Positions 1 to 6,157 of a DNA stretch of 11,335 bases are shown here, piece by piece. A program made the translations under genes and the position numbers. The stretch covers positions 1 through 11,335 of the forward strand of contig CAMYVI010000062.1 of assembly GCA_947302185.1 (NCBI GenBank), read 5' to 3'. Positions within the stretch are counted from its first letter, which is position 1; each line of letters opens with the position of its first letter. Source of the DNA: an uncultured Lachnospiraceae bacterium. Lineage in GTDB: Bacteria > Bacillota_A > Clostridia > Lachnospirales > Lachnospiraceae. The notes beneath the pieces are model-generated. The model had not been told where the DNA came from. It ran no database searches and saw only the letters and a program-made list of their open reading frames with translations.

Positions 1-23
1 TCGTCCTTTTTTGTACAGCTGAT

Positions 24-52
24 ATTATAGCACTGACTAAATTTCGGTGCAA
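24..52 (-). promoter_or_regulatory. Probable leftward sigma-A promoter for a gene beyond the left edge
   Basis: Read on the minus strand, TTGCAC (complement of 47-52) and TATAAT (complement of 24-29) are separated by exactly 17 bases, and TGC precedes the -10 hexamer, giving an extended -10. This matches the housekeeping consensus closely and points out of the window to the left. No coding sequence of the target is visible, so the target gene is unknown. Confidence 0.55.
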
Positions 53-87
53 GTGGGAATCAGATAAAAAAGAGACCGAATCATAAT

Positions 88-116
88 TTGCAGATAGAGG
101 TCAGGTGGTGTATTAT
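88..116 (+). promoter_or_regulatory. Probable sigma-A promoter for rpiB
   Basis: TTGCAG (88-93) and TATTAT (111-116) are spaced by 17 bases. The predicted start of transcription near 123 would leave a leader of about 85 bases before rpiB. The leader contains two small hairpins: a 5-bp stem with a 5-base loop (120-124 with 130-134) and CCGCA/TGCGG (146-150 with 158-162). Their role, if any, cannot be told from sequence. Confidence 0.5.
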
Positions 117-197
117 TAGTTACGGAACACGTAATTCAATAGAAACCGCAGCAGCTTTGCGGGGAGAATGGATAATACAGAGAATTGCTATCGCAGC

Positions 198-203
198 AGG
201 AGG
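198..203 (+). promoter_or_regulatory. Shine-Dalgarno site that fixes the rpiB start
   Basis: AGGAGG sits five bases before ATG 209. An in-frame TTG at 185 would extend the protein by eight residues, but it lies upstream of this site and would place the ribosome binding site inside the gene, so ATG 209 is preferred. Confidence 0.85.
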
Positions 204-208
204 ATTTT

Positions 209-676
209 ATGAAAATCGGATTCGGAAGTGACCATGCAGGCGTTGAACTCAAGCTGACATTGATGGATTATCTGAAGGAAAAAGGTTATGAGTGTGTTGA
301 TTACGGCAATTACGATGCCAATGACAGAAATGATGATTATCCGGTATACGGAAGAAAGACCGCAGAAGCGGTAATGAGGGGAGAGGTCGACAAGGGCGTT
401 GTTATCTGCGGCACAGGTGTCGGCATCTCACTTGCAGCGAACAAAGTTCCGGGAATCCGCTGCTGTGTATGTTCGGAACCGTATTCGGCAAGGATGTCTG
501 TCGAACACAATAACGCCAACATGCTCTCTATGGGCGCGCGCGTAATCGGCCGTGAACTGGCAAAAACTATTGTAGATGCATTCTTCGGCGCGGAATTCGA
601 AGGCGGCCGCCATGCGAGAAGAGTCGAGATGATCACAGATATTGAAAATACCTACAGCAGATCTCCGATCGACTGA
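209..676 (+). CDS. rpiB: Ribose-5-phosphate isomerase B family protein (RpiB/LacAB)
   Basis: A 155-residue cytosolic enzyme of the RpiB/LacA/LacB family, which interconverts ribose 5-phosphate and ribulose 5-phosphate (pentose phosphate pathway) or related aldose and ketose phosphates. The N-terminal SDHAG (residues 7-11) is the family phosphate/substrate motif. The segment VVICGTGVGIS carries the catalytic base Cys67 and the Thr69 anion hole of the GTG(V/I)G loop, and His100 in SVEHNNANML matches the ring-opening His of the E. coli enzyme. A basic RHARR patch near the C-terminus fits phosphate binding. Length is normal for the family (about 145-160). It appears monocistronic, followed by a long structured gap. 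RpiB is the safest call, but substrate specificity (ribose, allose or galactose 6-phosphate) cannot be settled by motif reading, so a different sugar phosphate is possible. Confidence 0.9.
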   Translation: MKIGFGSDHAGVELKLTLMDYLKEKGYECVDYGNYDANDRNDDYPVYGRKTAEAVMRGEVDKGVVICGTGVGISLAANKVPGIRCCVCSEPYSARMSVEHNNANMLSMGARVIGRELAKTIVDAFFGAEFEGGRHARRVEMITDIENTYSRSPID

Positions 677-699
677 GAATCATCCTGAGTTTTTTGATA

Positions 700-729
700 T
701 CGGGAGGATTACTTTGCCGGGCCTCCCGA
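700..729 (+). other. 8-bp inverted repeat downstream of rpiB
   Basis: TCGGGAGG (700-707) pairs perfectly with CCTCCCGA (722-729) around a 14-base loop. There is no T-run after it on either strand, so it is not a classical intrinsic terminator. It may be an mRNA 3' end stabiliser, a domain of a larger structured RNA with the hairpin at 808-902, or chance. Confidence 0.4.
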
Positions 730-807
730 ACATGTTTCGGTCGAAGGAACGGTATCGCATCCGGTTATAACGGCCGTAAAATAGAAAGAATATTTTGGAA
801 ATTTCAT

Positions 808-917
808 CCGGAAAGGGCAGGCAGAAGGTCGTTTCAAGATATAGGGAAAATAAGGTGAGGACGCACTATATCTTGAGACGATATGCCGGACTGTCTTTCC
901 GGGTTTATTTTTCTTTT
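808..917 (+). ncRNA. Long imperfect hairpin with T-rich tail: structured RNA or terminator, unclassified
   Basis: Four nested helices can be drawn by hand: CCGGAAAG 808-815 with CTTTCCGG 895-902 (8 bp); 817-820 with 891-894 (4 bp, one wobble); GCA 821-823 with TGC 884-886; and 828-843 with 867-882 (16 bp, two wobbles), closing a 23-base purine-rich loop at 844-866. The base of the structure is followed directly by GTTTATTTTTCTTTT. An alternative small stem CCGGA/TCCGG (886-890 with 898-902) competes for the same 3' strand. The T-rich tail would fit termination of rpiB transcription or an independent RNA; the hairpin is far longer than an ordinary terminator. I compared it by memory with the c-di-AMP (ydaO) and c-di-GMP (GEMM) riboswitches and do not see their conserved bases. 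Treat the ncRNA label as a placeholder. Confidence 0.4.
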
Positions 918-1062
918 GGAAGATTTTGCATATATTTGGCTATATTTAACAAAACTCTCCTTATTCTGATGTTTTTAACCGGCGGTATGAATGGAAATTT
1001 CGCATTTGCAATAAAAAAACGCAAAAATTTTAACAAATTCGTAATAAATGATTTCGGCAACC

Positions 1063-1091
1063 TTGCATTTTCACCTCGAACATGGTATAGT
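1063..1091 (+). promoter_or_regulatory. Probable sigma-A promoter of the NlpC/P60 hydrolase gene
   Basis: TTGCAT (1063-1068) and TATAGT (1086-1091) are spaced by 17 bases. Transcription would begin near 1098, giving a leader of roughly 70 bases that contains the WalR-like direct repeat at 1123-1139. Confidence 0.6.
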
Positions 1092-1122
1092 AGCAATCGG
1101 TGGGTAATAAATAATTAAAGTT

Positions 1123-1139
1123 TGTAACCGACTTGTAAC
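1123..1139 (+). promoter_or_regulatory. WalR (YycF)-like operator: TGTAAC-N5-TGTAAC
   Basis: Two identical hexamers TGTAAC (1123-1128 and 1134-1139) are separated by five bases, an exact fit to the published WalR direct-repeat consensus TGTWAH-N5-TGTWAH. WalR is the essential response regulator of cell wall homeostasis in low-GC Gram-positives and controls cwlO-type hydrolases, which is the kind of gene that follows. The site lies downstream of the predicted -10, which would suit repression; a second, weaker pair, TTTAAC-N5-CGTAAT (1029-1045, one mismatch per half), lies upstream of the -35. No WalR binding has been shown here. Confidence 0.5.
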
Positions 1140-1166
1140 AAATTTGAAAGTATTCGAGGTAAATGT

Positions 1167-2756
1167 ATGAAGAGAAAGTTACTCAGTATACTCCTTGCAT
1201 CTATGATTACTGTTTCGTCGGTGGTTCCGGCCTATGCCGATGAAGAAGATGATCTTAGAGACGCGAAGGCATACGCGGAGGAACAGTTATACGACACACA
1301 GTGCGCCTTGGAAGAGCTCTCTATGAGACAATTGGAGGTTCAAGCACAGATCAGCGACATCAATAAGGATATCGTCGATCTTATTATCCAGATAGATCAG
1401 ACCAAGATGGATATCGATACAACTCAGGGTTGGATCGATGAGACTACGGGGCAGATCGAAAATACGCAGAAAAATATCACGGCTTCCGAGAAAAAGCTCA
1501 GAGCTGTAGAAAAGCAGCGTGATAAGCAGTATAAGGATATGAAGAAGCGTATTCAGTATATTTATGAGAACGGCGGTTCCGCAGCATGGGCTACAGCGGT
1601 CCTTGCCTCAAAGGATTTAACTTCTTTCATGAATAAGTCTGAATACGCATCGGAGCTTCACGATGCGGACAGAGCTGCACTCCAGAAATATGTCAGCACC
1701 GTTACCGAAGCTGAGAATATTAAGGCTACACTGGAAAACCAGAAGGCTCAGGAAGAAGCCCAGAGATCCGAACTGGAAGGTCAGAAGGAATGCCTTCAGA
1801 TGCAGGAAGCTTCTCTTGAAGAGCAGAACAATGAACTGAATATGCAGCTTGAAGACAGAAAAGCGGCAGATGCTTTCTATGATTATCAGATTGATATCTG
1901 CTACGATCAGGCAGATCAGCTCGAAGGACTGATCTGGGAGATGGAAGAACGTCTCGAAGAGATCGAGGAAGAGAAGCGTGCTATCGCAGCAGCCGAAGCG
2001 GCAGCGGCAGCAGCCGAGGAGGAAGCAAGATTGGCGATGGAAGAGGCACAGGCTCAGGCGGAAGCAGCAGCAGCTCAGGCAGCTGAACAGCAGGCGGCAG
2101 CCGAAGCGGCACAGCAGGCAGCTCTTGATGCACAGGCTCAGGCACAGGAGCAGGCGCAGGCGGCAGCAGCCGAAGCGGCGGCACAGGCAGCGGCAGCTGA
2201 GGAAGCTCAGCAGGCAGCAGCAGCCGAAGCGGCAGCGGCGGCAGCCGAAGCACAGGCTCAGGCAGAAGCTGCACAGGCAGCGGCAGCTGAAGCGGCAGCA
2301 CAGGCAGCGGCAGAAGCTGAGGCACAGGCAGCGGCAGTAGCCGAGGCACAGGCTCAGGCAGAGCAGGCATCCGCAGCGGCGGCTCAGATTCAGGAAGCTC
2401 TCGATTCAGGTAGATCCGTTGTGGATTACGCAAGCCAGTTCGTAGGCAATCCGTATGTATGGGGCGGTAATTCACTGACCAGCGGCATCGATTGCTCGCA
2501 CTTTGTATGGCAGGTCCTTCAGAATCAGGGATTATACAGCGGTGAATACAGAACATCCGGCGAGTGGTTGTCTGCCGGAGAGCCGGTCAGCAGCCTGGAT
2601 GAAGCTCAGGCGGGCGACGTTATCTGCTACTCGGGTCATGTAGGTATCTATGACGGTGCAGGTAAAATTGTCGAGGCCAAAGGTTCTGCGTACGGTATCA
2701 CACATGACCGTGCGGCAGACTGCAAGACGATCCTGGGAATCAGAAGATTCACTTAA
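1167..2756 (+). CDS. Secreted CwlO/PcsB-like coiled-coil peptidoglycan hydrolase with C-terminal NlpC/P60 domain
   Basis: A 529-residue exported protein predicted to cut peptide stems of peptidoglycan (NlpC/P60 DL-endopeptidase fold). Residues 1-24 form a signal peptide: KRK, a hydrophobic core, and cleavage after AYA (24/25). Residues 25 to about 270 are heptad-rich coiled coil resembling CwlO and PcsB, including the hallmark segment around YIYENGGSAAW and FMNKSEYASEL. Residues 272-408 are an Ala/Gln/Glu low-complexity linker. The catalytic domain spans about 410-529, with nucleophile Cys443 in GIDCSHFVW and His491 in SGHVGIY; the position of the usual third polar residue is Glu503. ATG 1167 has GAGGT six bases upstream. 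In CwlO and PcsB the coiled coil is the part governed by the FtsEX complex; that partnership is inferred here, as ftsEX is not in the window. It has its own promoter, a WalR-like site and a terminator, so it is monocistronic. Confidence 0.88.
   Translation: MKRKLLSILLASMITVSSVVPAYADEEDDLRDAKAYAEEQLYDTQCALEELSMRQLEVQAQISDINKDIVDLIIQIDQTKMDIDTTQGWIDETTGQIENTQKNITASEKKLRAVEKQRDKQYKDMKKRIQYIYENGGSAAWATAVLASKDLTSFMNKSEYASELHDADRAALQKYVSTVTEAENIKATLENQKAQEEAQRSELEGQKECLQMQEASLEEQNNELNMQLEDRKAADAFYDYQIDICYDQADQLEGLIWEMEERLEEIEEEKRAIAAAEAAAAAAEEEARLAMEEAQAQAEAAAAQAAEQQAAAEAAQQAALDAQAQAQEQAQAAAAEAAAQAAAAEEAQQAAAAEAAAAAAEAQAQAEAAQAAAAEAAAQAAAEAEAQAAAVAEAQAQAEQASAAAAQIQEALDSGRSVVDYASQFVGNPYVWGGNSLTSGIDCSHFVWQVLQNQGLYSGEYRTSGEWLSAGEPVSSLDEAQAGDVICYSGHVGIYDGAGKIVEAKGSAYGITHDRAADCKTILGIRRFT
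1981..2390 (+). repeat. Degenerate Ala/Gln/Glu-coding repeats in the hydrolase linker
   Basis: About 410 bases made almost wholly of GCN, CAG and GAA/GAG codons, very poor in T. A recurring motif close to GCAGCCGAAGCGGCA appears near 1987, 2097, 2166, 2220 and, more divergent, 2283, and CAGGCTCAGGC-type units recur between them. The encoded residues (272-408) are an A-rich stretch with periodic Q and E, likely a long helix or flexible spacer between coiled coil and catalytic domain. Repetitive DNA of this kind can change length by recombination or slippage in steps that keep the frame. Confidence 0.85.
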
Positions 2757-2776
2757 CAGAATATTCGCTGAAGACG

Positions 2777-2808
2777 GAGGGGTGTGCGAAAGCGCATCCC
2801 TCTTTTTT
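2777..2808 (+). terminator. Intrinsic terminator after the NlpC/P60 gene
   Basis: An 11-bp stem (2777-2787 with 2792-2802, two G-T wobbles) closed by a GAAA tetraloop and followed by six T. It lies 21 bases past the stop codon. Confidence 0.92.
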
Positions 2809-2825
2809 GTTTACTAAAGTCATAC

Positions 2826-2854
2826 TTGCCATTTTTCCGGAATGAGGGTATCAT
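2826..2854 (+). promoter_or_regulatory. Probable sigma-A promoter of the deacetylase gene
   Basis: TTGCCA (2826-2831) and TATCAT (2849-2854) with a 17-base spacer, placed just after the preceding terminator. The leader to ATG 2979 is about 118 bases; it has a small GGATA/TATCC hairpin (about 2886-2901) but no recognised regulatory RNA. Confidence 0.55.
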
Positions 2855-2978
2855 AAGATTCAGTATGAATAATTGGGTTCGTGTTGGATATAAGCCTATC
2901 CCTGACCTTGATGGAATTTGCAAAGGATAGAAGACGGGCGGTGAGAGGCTCTCTTATTTGCACGATGAGGAAGCATAA

Positions 2979-4049
2979 ATGACAAGAAAAGAGTTATTAG
3001 AGAAAAGAAAAAGAAAGAAACGCAATGCTAAGATCAAGAAGATTGCTATCATAGCAGGAGGTGTTCTGCTTCTGCTTTTCATATTCCTGCTCATCAGGCA
3101 TGTGATCGTACCCGCAACAAAGAGACCGAAATCGAAAGATCCGGTTACTTATTCGGATGACACTGCAGTAAAGCAGACTATGACAGATGCGACGAATGCG
3201 CAGGTCGGATGGAATGTGGATGATACCGGCTGGTGGTACATGAATAGTGACAATACACAGTTCGTCGGCGGCTGGAAGACTATCGACGGACAGCGTTATT
3301 ACTTCAAGGACAACGGTTATCTTGCGACCGGGTGGGTGAACACCGGTGAAGGCGCAGATATCTACTTTGATGCGAGCGGAGTTCCCGATCCTACGGCAAA
3401 GCAGAAGCTCTGCGCTATCACTTATGACGACGGTCCGTCACAGAATACCGGAATGATTTTGGACGCTTTGGAGCAGAACGACGCTAAAGCTACTTTCTTT
3501 GTTGTCGGTACGCAGGCTGATTACTACAGAGACGAGCTTCGCCGTGAATATGAACTGGGAATGGAAATCGGAAGCCATACTTATGAGCATCCTATTCTTT
3601 CCTTCATCACTGCCGAGGAAATCGTCGAGACTATGACTAAGAATGACAATCTGATCAATGAACTGATCGGATTCACCCCGGAAATCATGCGTCCGACCGG
3701 AGGCGGAACCAATGACACGGTCAGGGCAACGGTGACGAAACCGATGATCCAGTGGGATGTCGACACGCTCGATTGGGAGACGAAGAATCCGGAGCAGACT
3801 ATAGCAACATCACTTGAAGAAGTACAGGACGGTTCCGTTATTCTGATGCATGACCTCTTTGAGGCGACGGCCATCGCATCGCAGACACTGATTCCGTCGC
3901 TGCAGGCTCAGGGATACAAGCTGGTAACGATTACCGAGCTGGCTACACAGTACGGTTATACACTTGAGCCCGGCGTCGAGTACTATGATTTCTATCCGAA
4001 GAACTCTCCGGATCCGGAAATCAGAGCCAAGTACTCAACCGAGGGTTGA
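2979..4049 (+). CDS. Membrane-anchored polysaccharide deacetylase (CE4) with GW-type cell-wall-binding repeats
   Basis: A 356-residue envelope enzyme predicted to remove acetyl groups from a cell wall glycan such as peptidoglycan N-acetylglucosamine (PgdA-like). A very basic N-terminus (residues 1-20) precedes one membrane helix (about 21-43) with no signal peptidase site, so the rest faces outward. Residues about 77-135 contain one or two choline-binding/glucan-binding type repeats (GWNVDDTGWWY, GQRYYFKDNGYLATGW). The NodB domain follows: TYDDGP with catalytic base Asp150 and metal ligand Asp151; HTYEH with ligands His200 and His204; Arg238-Pro239; DVDTLDW at 260-266; and LMH with His291. 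All metal and catalytic residues are present. Motif 3 reads RPTGG where PgdA-type enzymes have an aromatic residue. GAGGAAG lies five bases before the ATG. Own promoter and terminator. The substrate is not provable from sequence. Confidence 0.88.
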   Translation: MTRKELLEKRKRKKRNAKIKKIAIIAGGVLLLLFIFLLIRHVIVPATKRPKSKDPVTYSDDTAVKQTMTDATNAQVGWNVDDTGWWYMNSDNTQFVGGWKTIDGQRYYFKDNGYLATGWVNTGEGADIYFDASGVPDPTAKQKLCAITYDDGPSQNTGMILDALEQNDAKATFFVVGTQADYYRDELRREYELGMEIGSHTYEHPILSFITAEEIVETMTKNDNLINELIGFTPEIMRPTGGGTNDTVRATVTKPMIQWDVDTLDWETKNPEQTIATSLEEVQDGSVILMHDLFEATAIASQTLIPSLQAQGYKLVTITELATQYGYTLEPGVEYYDFYPKNSPDPEIRAKYSTEG

Positions 4050-4078
4050 TGCGGAACTTCATATTTGAAATTGCAGAG

Positions 4079-4107
4079 AGGACTGACGTGCGGGCGTCGG
4101 TCCTTTT
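4079..4107 (+). terminator. Intrinsic terminator after the deacetylase gene
   Basis: AGGACTGACG (4079-4088) pairs with CGTCGGTCCT (4095-4104), 10 bp with one wobble and a 6-base loop, followed by a short T-run. It lies 29 bases past the stop codon. Confidence 0.88.
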
Positions 4108-4143
4108 CTATACAGGTACAGTGAAAACCACTCCACTTTCGTG

Positions 4144-4172
4144 TTTACATGTCATTTGAAAAATGCTATATT
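4144..4172 (+). promoter_or_regulatory. Probable sigma-A promoter of typA-ybaK
   Basis: TTTACA (4144-4149) and TATATT (4167-4172) with a 17-base spacer and a TGC extended -10 just before it. Transcription would start near 4179, leaving a leader of about 120 bases before typA. Confidence 0.6.
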
Positions 4173-4256
4173 TTGTAATTGTGTAATCATGAACATGTGG
4201 CGGTCCGGCATCTCATAGACAGCGATGTTTCCGGGCAGTTACATGGAGAAAGCTAT

Positions 4257-4289
4257 ATGGAAGATATTGATATATTAAAGATATCATAA
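4257..4289 (+). CDS. Possible 10-codon leader ORF before typA
   Basis: ATG 4257 opens a short frame encoding MEDIDILKIS that ends at TAA 4287-4289. GGAGA (4245-4249) lies seven bases before the ATG, a good ribosome binding distance. The stop codon overlaps the Shine-Dalgarno site of typA (AAGAGG, 4288-4293), so a ribosome finishing this frame would sit over the typA start region. A second frame from ATG 4243 overlaps but lacks a good ribosome binding site. The peptide has no run of one amino acid as in classical attenuators. A frame this short can arise by chance. Confidence 0.25.
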   Translation: MEDIDILKIS

Positions 4290-4300
4290 GAGGTTATTCG

Positions 4301-6133
4301 ATGAGTGTTATAAAAAGAGAAGACGTCCGTAATGTTGCTATTATTGCCCACGTAGACCATGGTAAAACAACCCTTGTGGACGGCATGCTCAGGCAGAGCG
4401 GCGTGTTCCGGGAAAATCAGGAAGTGCGTGAGAGAGTTATGGACTCCGGGGCAATCGAACGGGAAAGAGGTATAACTATTCTCTCCAAGAATACGGCGAT
4501 AGAGTATAACGGCGTTAAGATCAATATTGTCGATACGCCGGGCCACGCTGATTTCGGCGGGGAGGTCGAACGTGTTCTTAAGATGGTCAACGGCGTTATA
4601 CTTCTGGTGGATGCATTTGAAGGGACAATGCCGCAGACGAAATTTGTCCTGAAAAAAGCACTCGCACTGGATCTTCCGGTCATTGTGTGCATCAATAAGA
4701 TCGACCGTGCGGAGGCGCGGCCGGAGGAAGTCGTGGACGAAGTGCTGGAACTGCTCATGGATCTCGACGCTTCCGACGAGCAGCTGGAATGTCCTTTCCT
4801 GTACGCTTCGGCCCGTGAGGGAACATGCGTACGCGACGTCGACGACGAGGCGGTCGATCTAAAACCGCTTTTCGAGACGATCATAGACTATATCCCGGCT
4901 CCTCAAGGTGATCCGGAAAAGGGAACACAGATCCTGATTTCTACTATAGATTACAATGAGTATGTCGGAAGAATAGGAATCGGCAAGGTCGATAACGGGT
5001 CCATCTCGGTCGGACAGGAAATAATCCGTGTGAATTATCACAATCCTGCTATCCGTGAGAAGACCAGAATCACAAAACTGTACGAATTCGACGGTCTCTC
5101 CAAAGTGGATGTCCAGAAGGCAGAAGTCGGATCGATCGTTGCCATTTCAGGTATCGGAGATCTGCAGATCGGAGACACGATCTGCAAGATCGGCGAAGAA
5201 GATCCGATTCCGTTCCAGAAGATTTCCGAACCGACGATTTCCATGCACTTTATCGTCAACGACAGTCCTTTCGCAGGAAGGGAGGGGACATATTGCACGT
5301 CCAGGCAGATACGGGAAAGACTTTTCCGTGAACTGAACACAGATGTATCCCTGCGTGTTGAGGATACTGACAATACCGATACGTTCAGAGTCTCGGGAAG
5401 AGGAGAGCTCCATCTCTCGGTTCTTATAGAGACAATGCGCCGCGAAGGATACGAGTTTGCCGTATCCAAGGCAGAGGTCATCTACAGAAAAGATGAGCAG
5501 GGGCATGTACTGGAGCCTATGGAGGTGTGCTATGTGGACGTCGCTTCCGATTTTTCCGGTACCGTGATCAGTATGCTTTCCGAGAGAAAGGGAGAGCTTC
5601 GCGGTATGTCCACTCTTTCGGACGGATCTGTGAGACTTGAATTCATGATTCCGGCCCGCGGGCTGATCGGAATTCACGGGGATTTTCTGACGGCTACCAA
5701 AGGCACGGGCGTAATGAATTCGGTGTTCGACTCCTATGCGCCTTACAAGGGAGACATAATATTCAGAAAGAACGGCTCTCTCATTGCCTTTGAAGACGGG
5801 GAAGCCGTTGCTTACGGCCTGTTCGCCGCACAGGAACGCGGCGCGCTTTTCATCGGTCCGGGCGAGAAGGTCTATGCCGGTATGGTCGTGGGCGAGAGCG
5901 CCAAGACGGAAGAAATCGAGATCAATGTATGCAAGACGAAGCATCTCACCAATACCCGTTCTTCAAGTGCGGATGAAGCGCTGACTCTCACACCGCCGAG
6001 GATCCTGTCTCTTGAACAGGCTCTTGATTATATTGATACGGATGAGCTGCTTGAGGTTACGCCGAAGTCCCTGAGGATCCGCAAGCGTATCCTTGATTCA
6101 AGATTGAGAAAGAGAGCAAATATTAACAGGTAA
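4301..6133 (+). CDS. typA: Translational GTPase TypA/BipA
   Basis: A 610-residue ribosome-associated GTPase of the EF-G/LepA superfamily, linked in other bacteria to large-subunit assembly and stress or cold adaptation. GTPase motifs are intact: AHVDHGKT (16-23), RGIT (56-59) in switch I, DTPGH (78-82), NKID (132-135) and SAR (170-172). A beta-barrel domain II (about 200-290), EF-G domain III and V equivalents, and the BipA-specific C-terminal domain follow, ending in the usual basic tail. TypA proteins are typically 600-615 residues, so it is full length. The start has AAGAGG seven bases upstream. The next gene begins 24 bases after the stop with no terminator, so typA and ybaK are probably co-transcribed. 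Confidence 0.97.
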   Translation: MSVIKREDVRNVAIIAHVDHGKTTLVDGMLRQSGVFRENQEVRERVMDSGAIERERGITILSKNTAIEYNGVKINIVDTPGHADFGGEVERVLKMVNGVILLVDAFEGTMPQTKFVLKKALALDLPVIVCINKIDRAEARPEEVVDEVLELLMDLDASDEQLECPFLYASAREGTCVRDVDDEAVDLKPLFETIIDYIPAPQGDPEKGTQILISTIDYNEYVGRIGIGKVDNGSISVGQEIIRVNYHNPAIREKTRITKLYEFDGLSKVDVQKAEVGSIVAISGIGDLQIGDTICKIGEEDPIPFQKISEPTISMHFIVNDSPFAGREGTYCTSRQIRERLFRELNTDVSLRVEDTDNTDTFRVSGRGELHLSVLIETMRREGYEFAVSKAEVIYRKDEQGHVLEPMEVCYVDVASDFSGTVISMLSERKGELRGMSTLSDGSVRLEFMIPARGLIGIHGDFLTATKGTGVMNSVFDSYAPYKGDIIFRKNGSLIAFEDGEAVAYGLFAAQERGALFIGPGEKVYAGMVVGESAKTEEIEINVCKTKHLTNTRSSSADEALTLTPPRILSLEQALDYIDTDELLEVTPKSLRIRKRILDSRLRKRANINR

Positions 6134-6157
6134 GGCAATTTGACCGGGAGATAAGCA

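Larger units (their letters stand above)
677..1166. other. 490-base intergenic region with structured DNA/RNA elements
   Basis: No convincing gene is present. From left to right it holds an 8-bp stem (700-729), a GC-rich stretch with small inverted repeats (730-780), a 95-nt imperfect hairpin followed by a T-rich tract (808-917), an AT-rich stretch (about 903-1060) and the promoter and operator-like repeat of the downstream hydrolase gene (1063-1139). The short frames crossing it (for example 795-1118) have no ribosome binding site, run through the hairpin and promoter, and have composition unlike a protein, so I do not call them. Confidence 0.7.

Noticed and set aside
700..917. c-di-AMP (ydaO) riboswitch, expected because it often precedes wall hydrolase genes
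   Set aside because: The conserved ydaO blocks are not recognisable, and a promoter lies between this region and the hydrolase gene.
795..1118. 107-codon plus-strand frame in the rpiB-hydrolase gap
   Set aside because: No ribosome binding site, spans the long hairpin and the downstream promoter, and has no recognisable protein features.
1163..1166. ATG at 1163 as an alternative start before the hydrolase gene
   Set aside because: It is out of frame with the signal peptide; ATG 1167 gives a clean signal sequence and is well spaced from GAGGT.
1981..2556. 191-codon proline/leucine-rich frame on the minus strand, and a 120-codon Arg/Gln-rich frame on the plus strand at 1978-2340
   Set aside because: Both are frame shadows of the GCN/CAG/GAA repeat in the hydrolase linker, which has few stops in any frame.
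4174..4187. Two TGTAAT hexamers after the typA promoter as a WalR site
   Set aside because: The spacing is two bases, not five.
5147..5944. 265-codon minus-strand frame inside typA
   Set aside because: Antisense to a fully conserved gene, no family features; a coding shadow. The same applies to 6772-7731 opposite dapA and 10222-11163 opposite secA.
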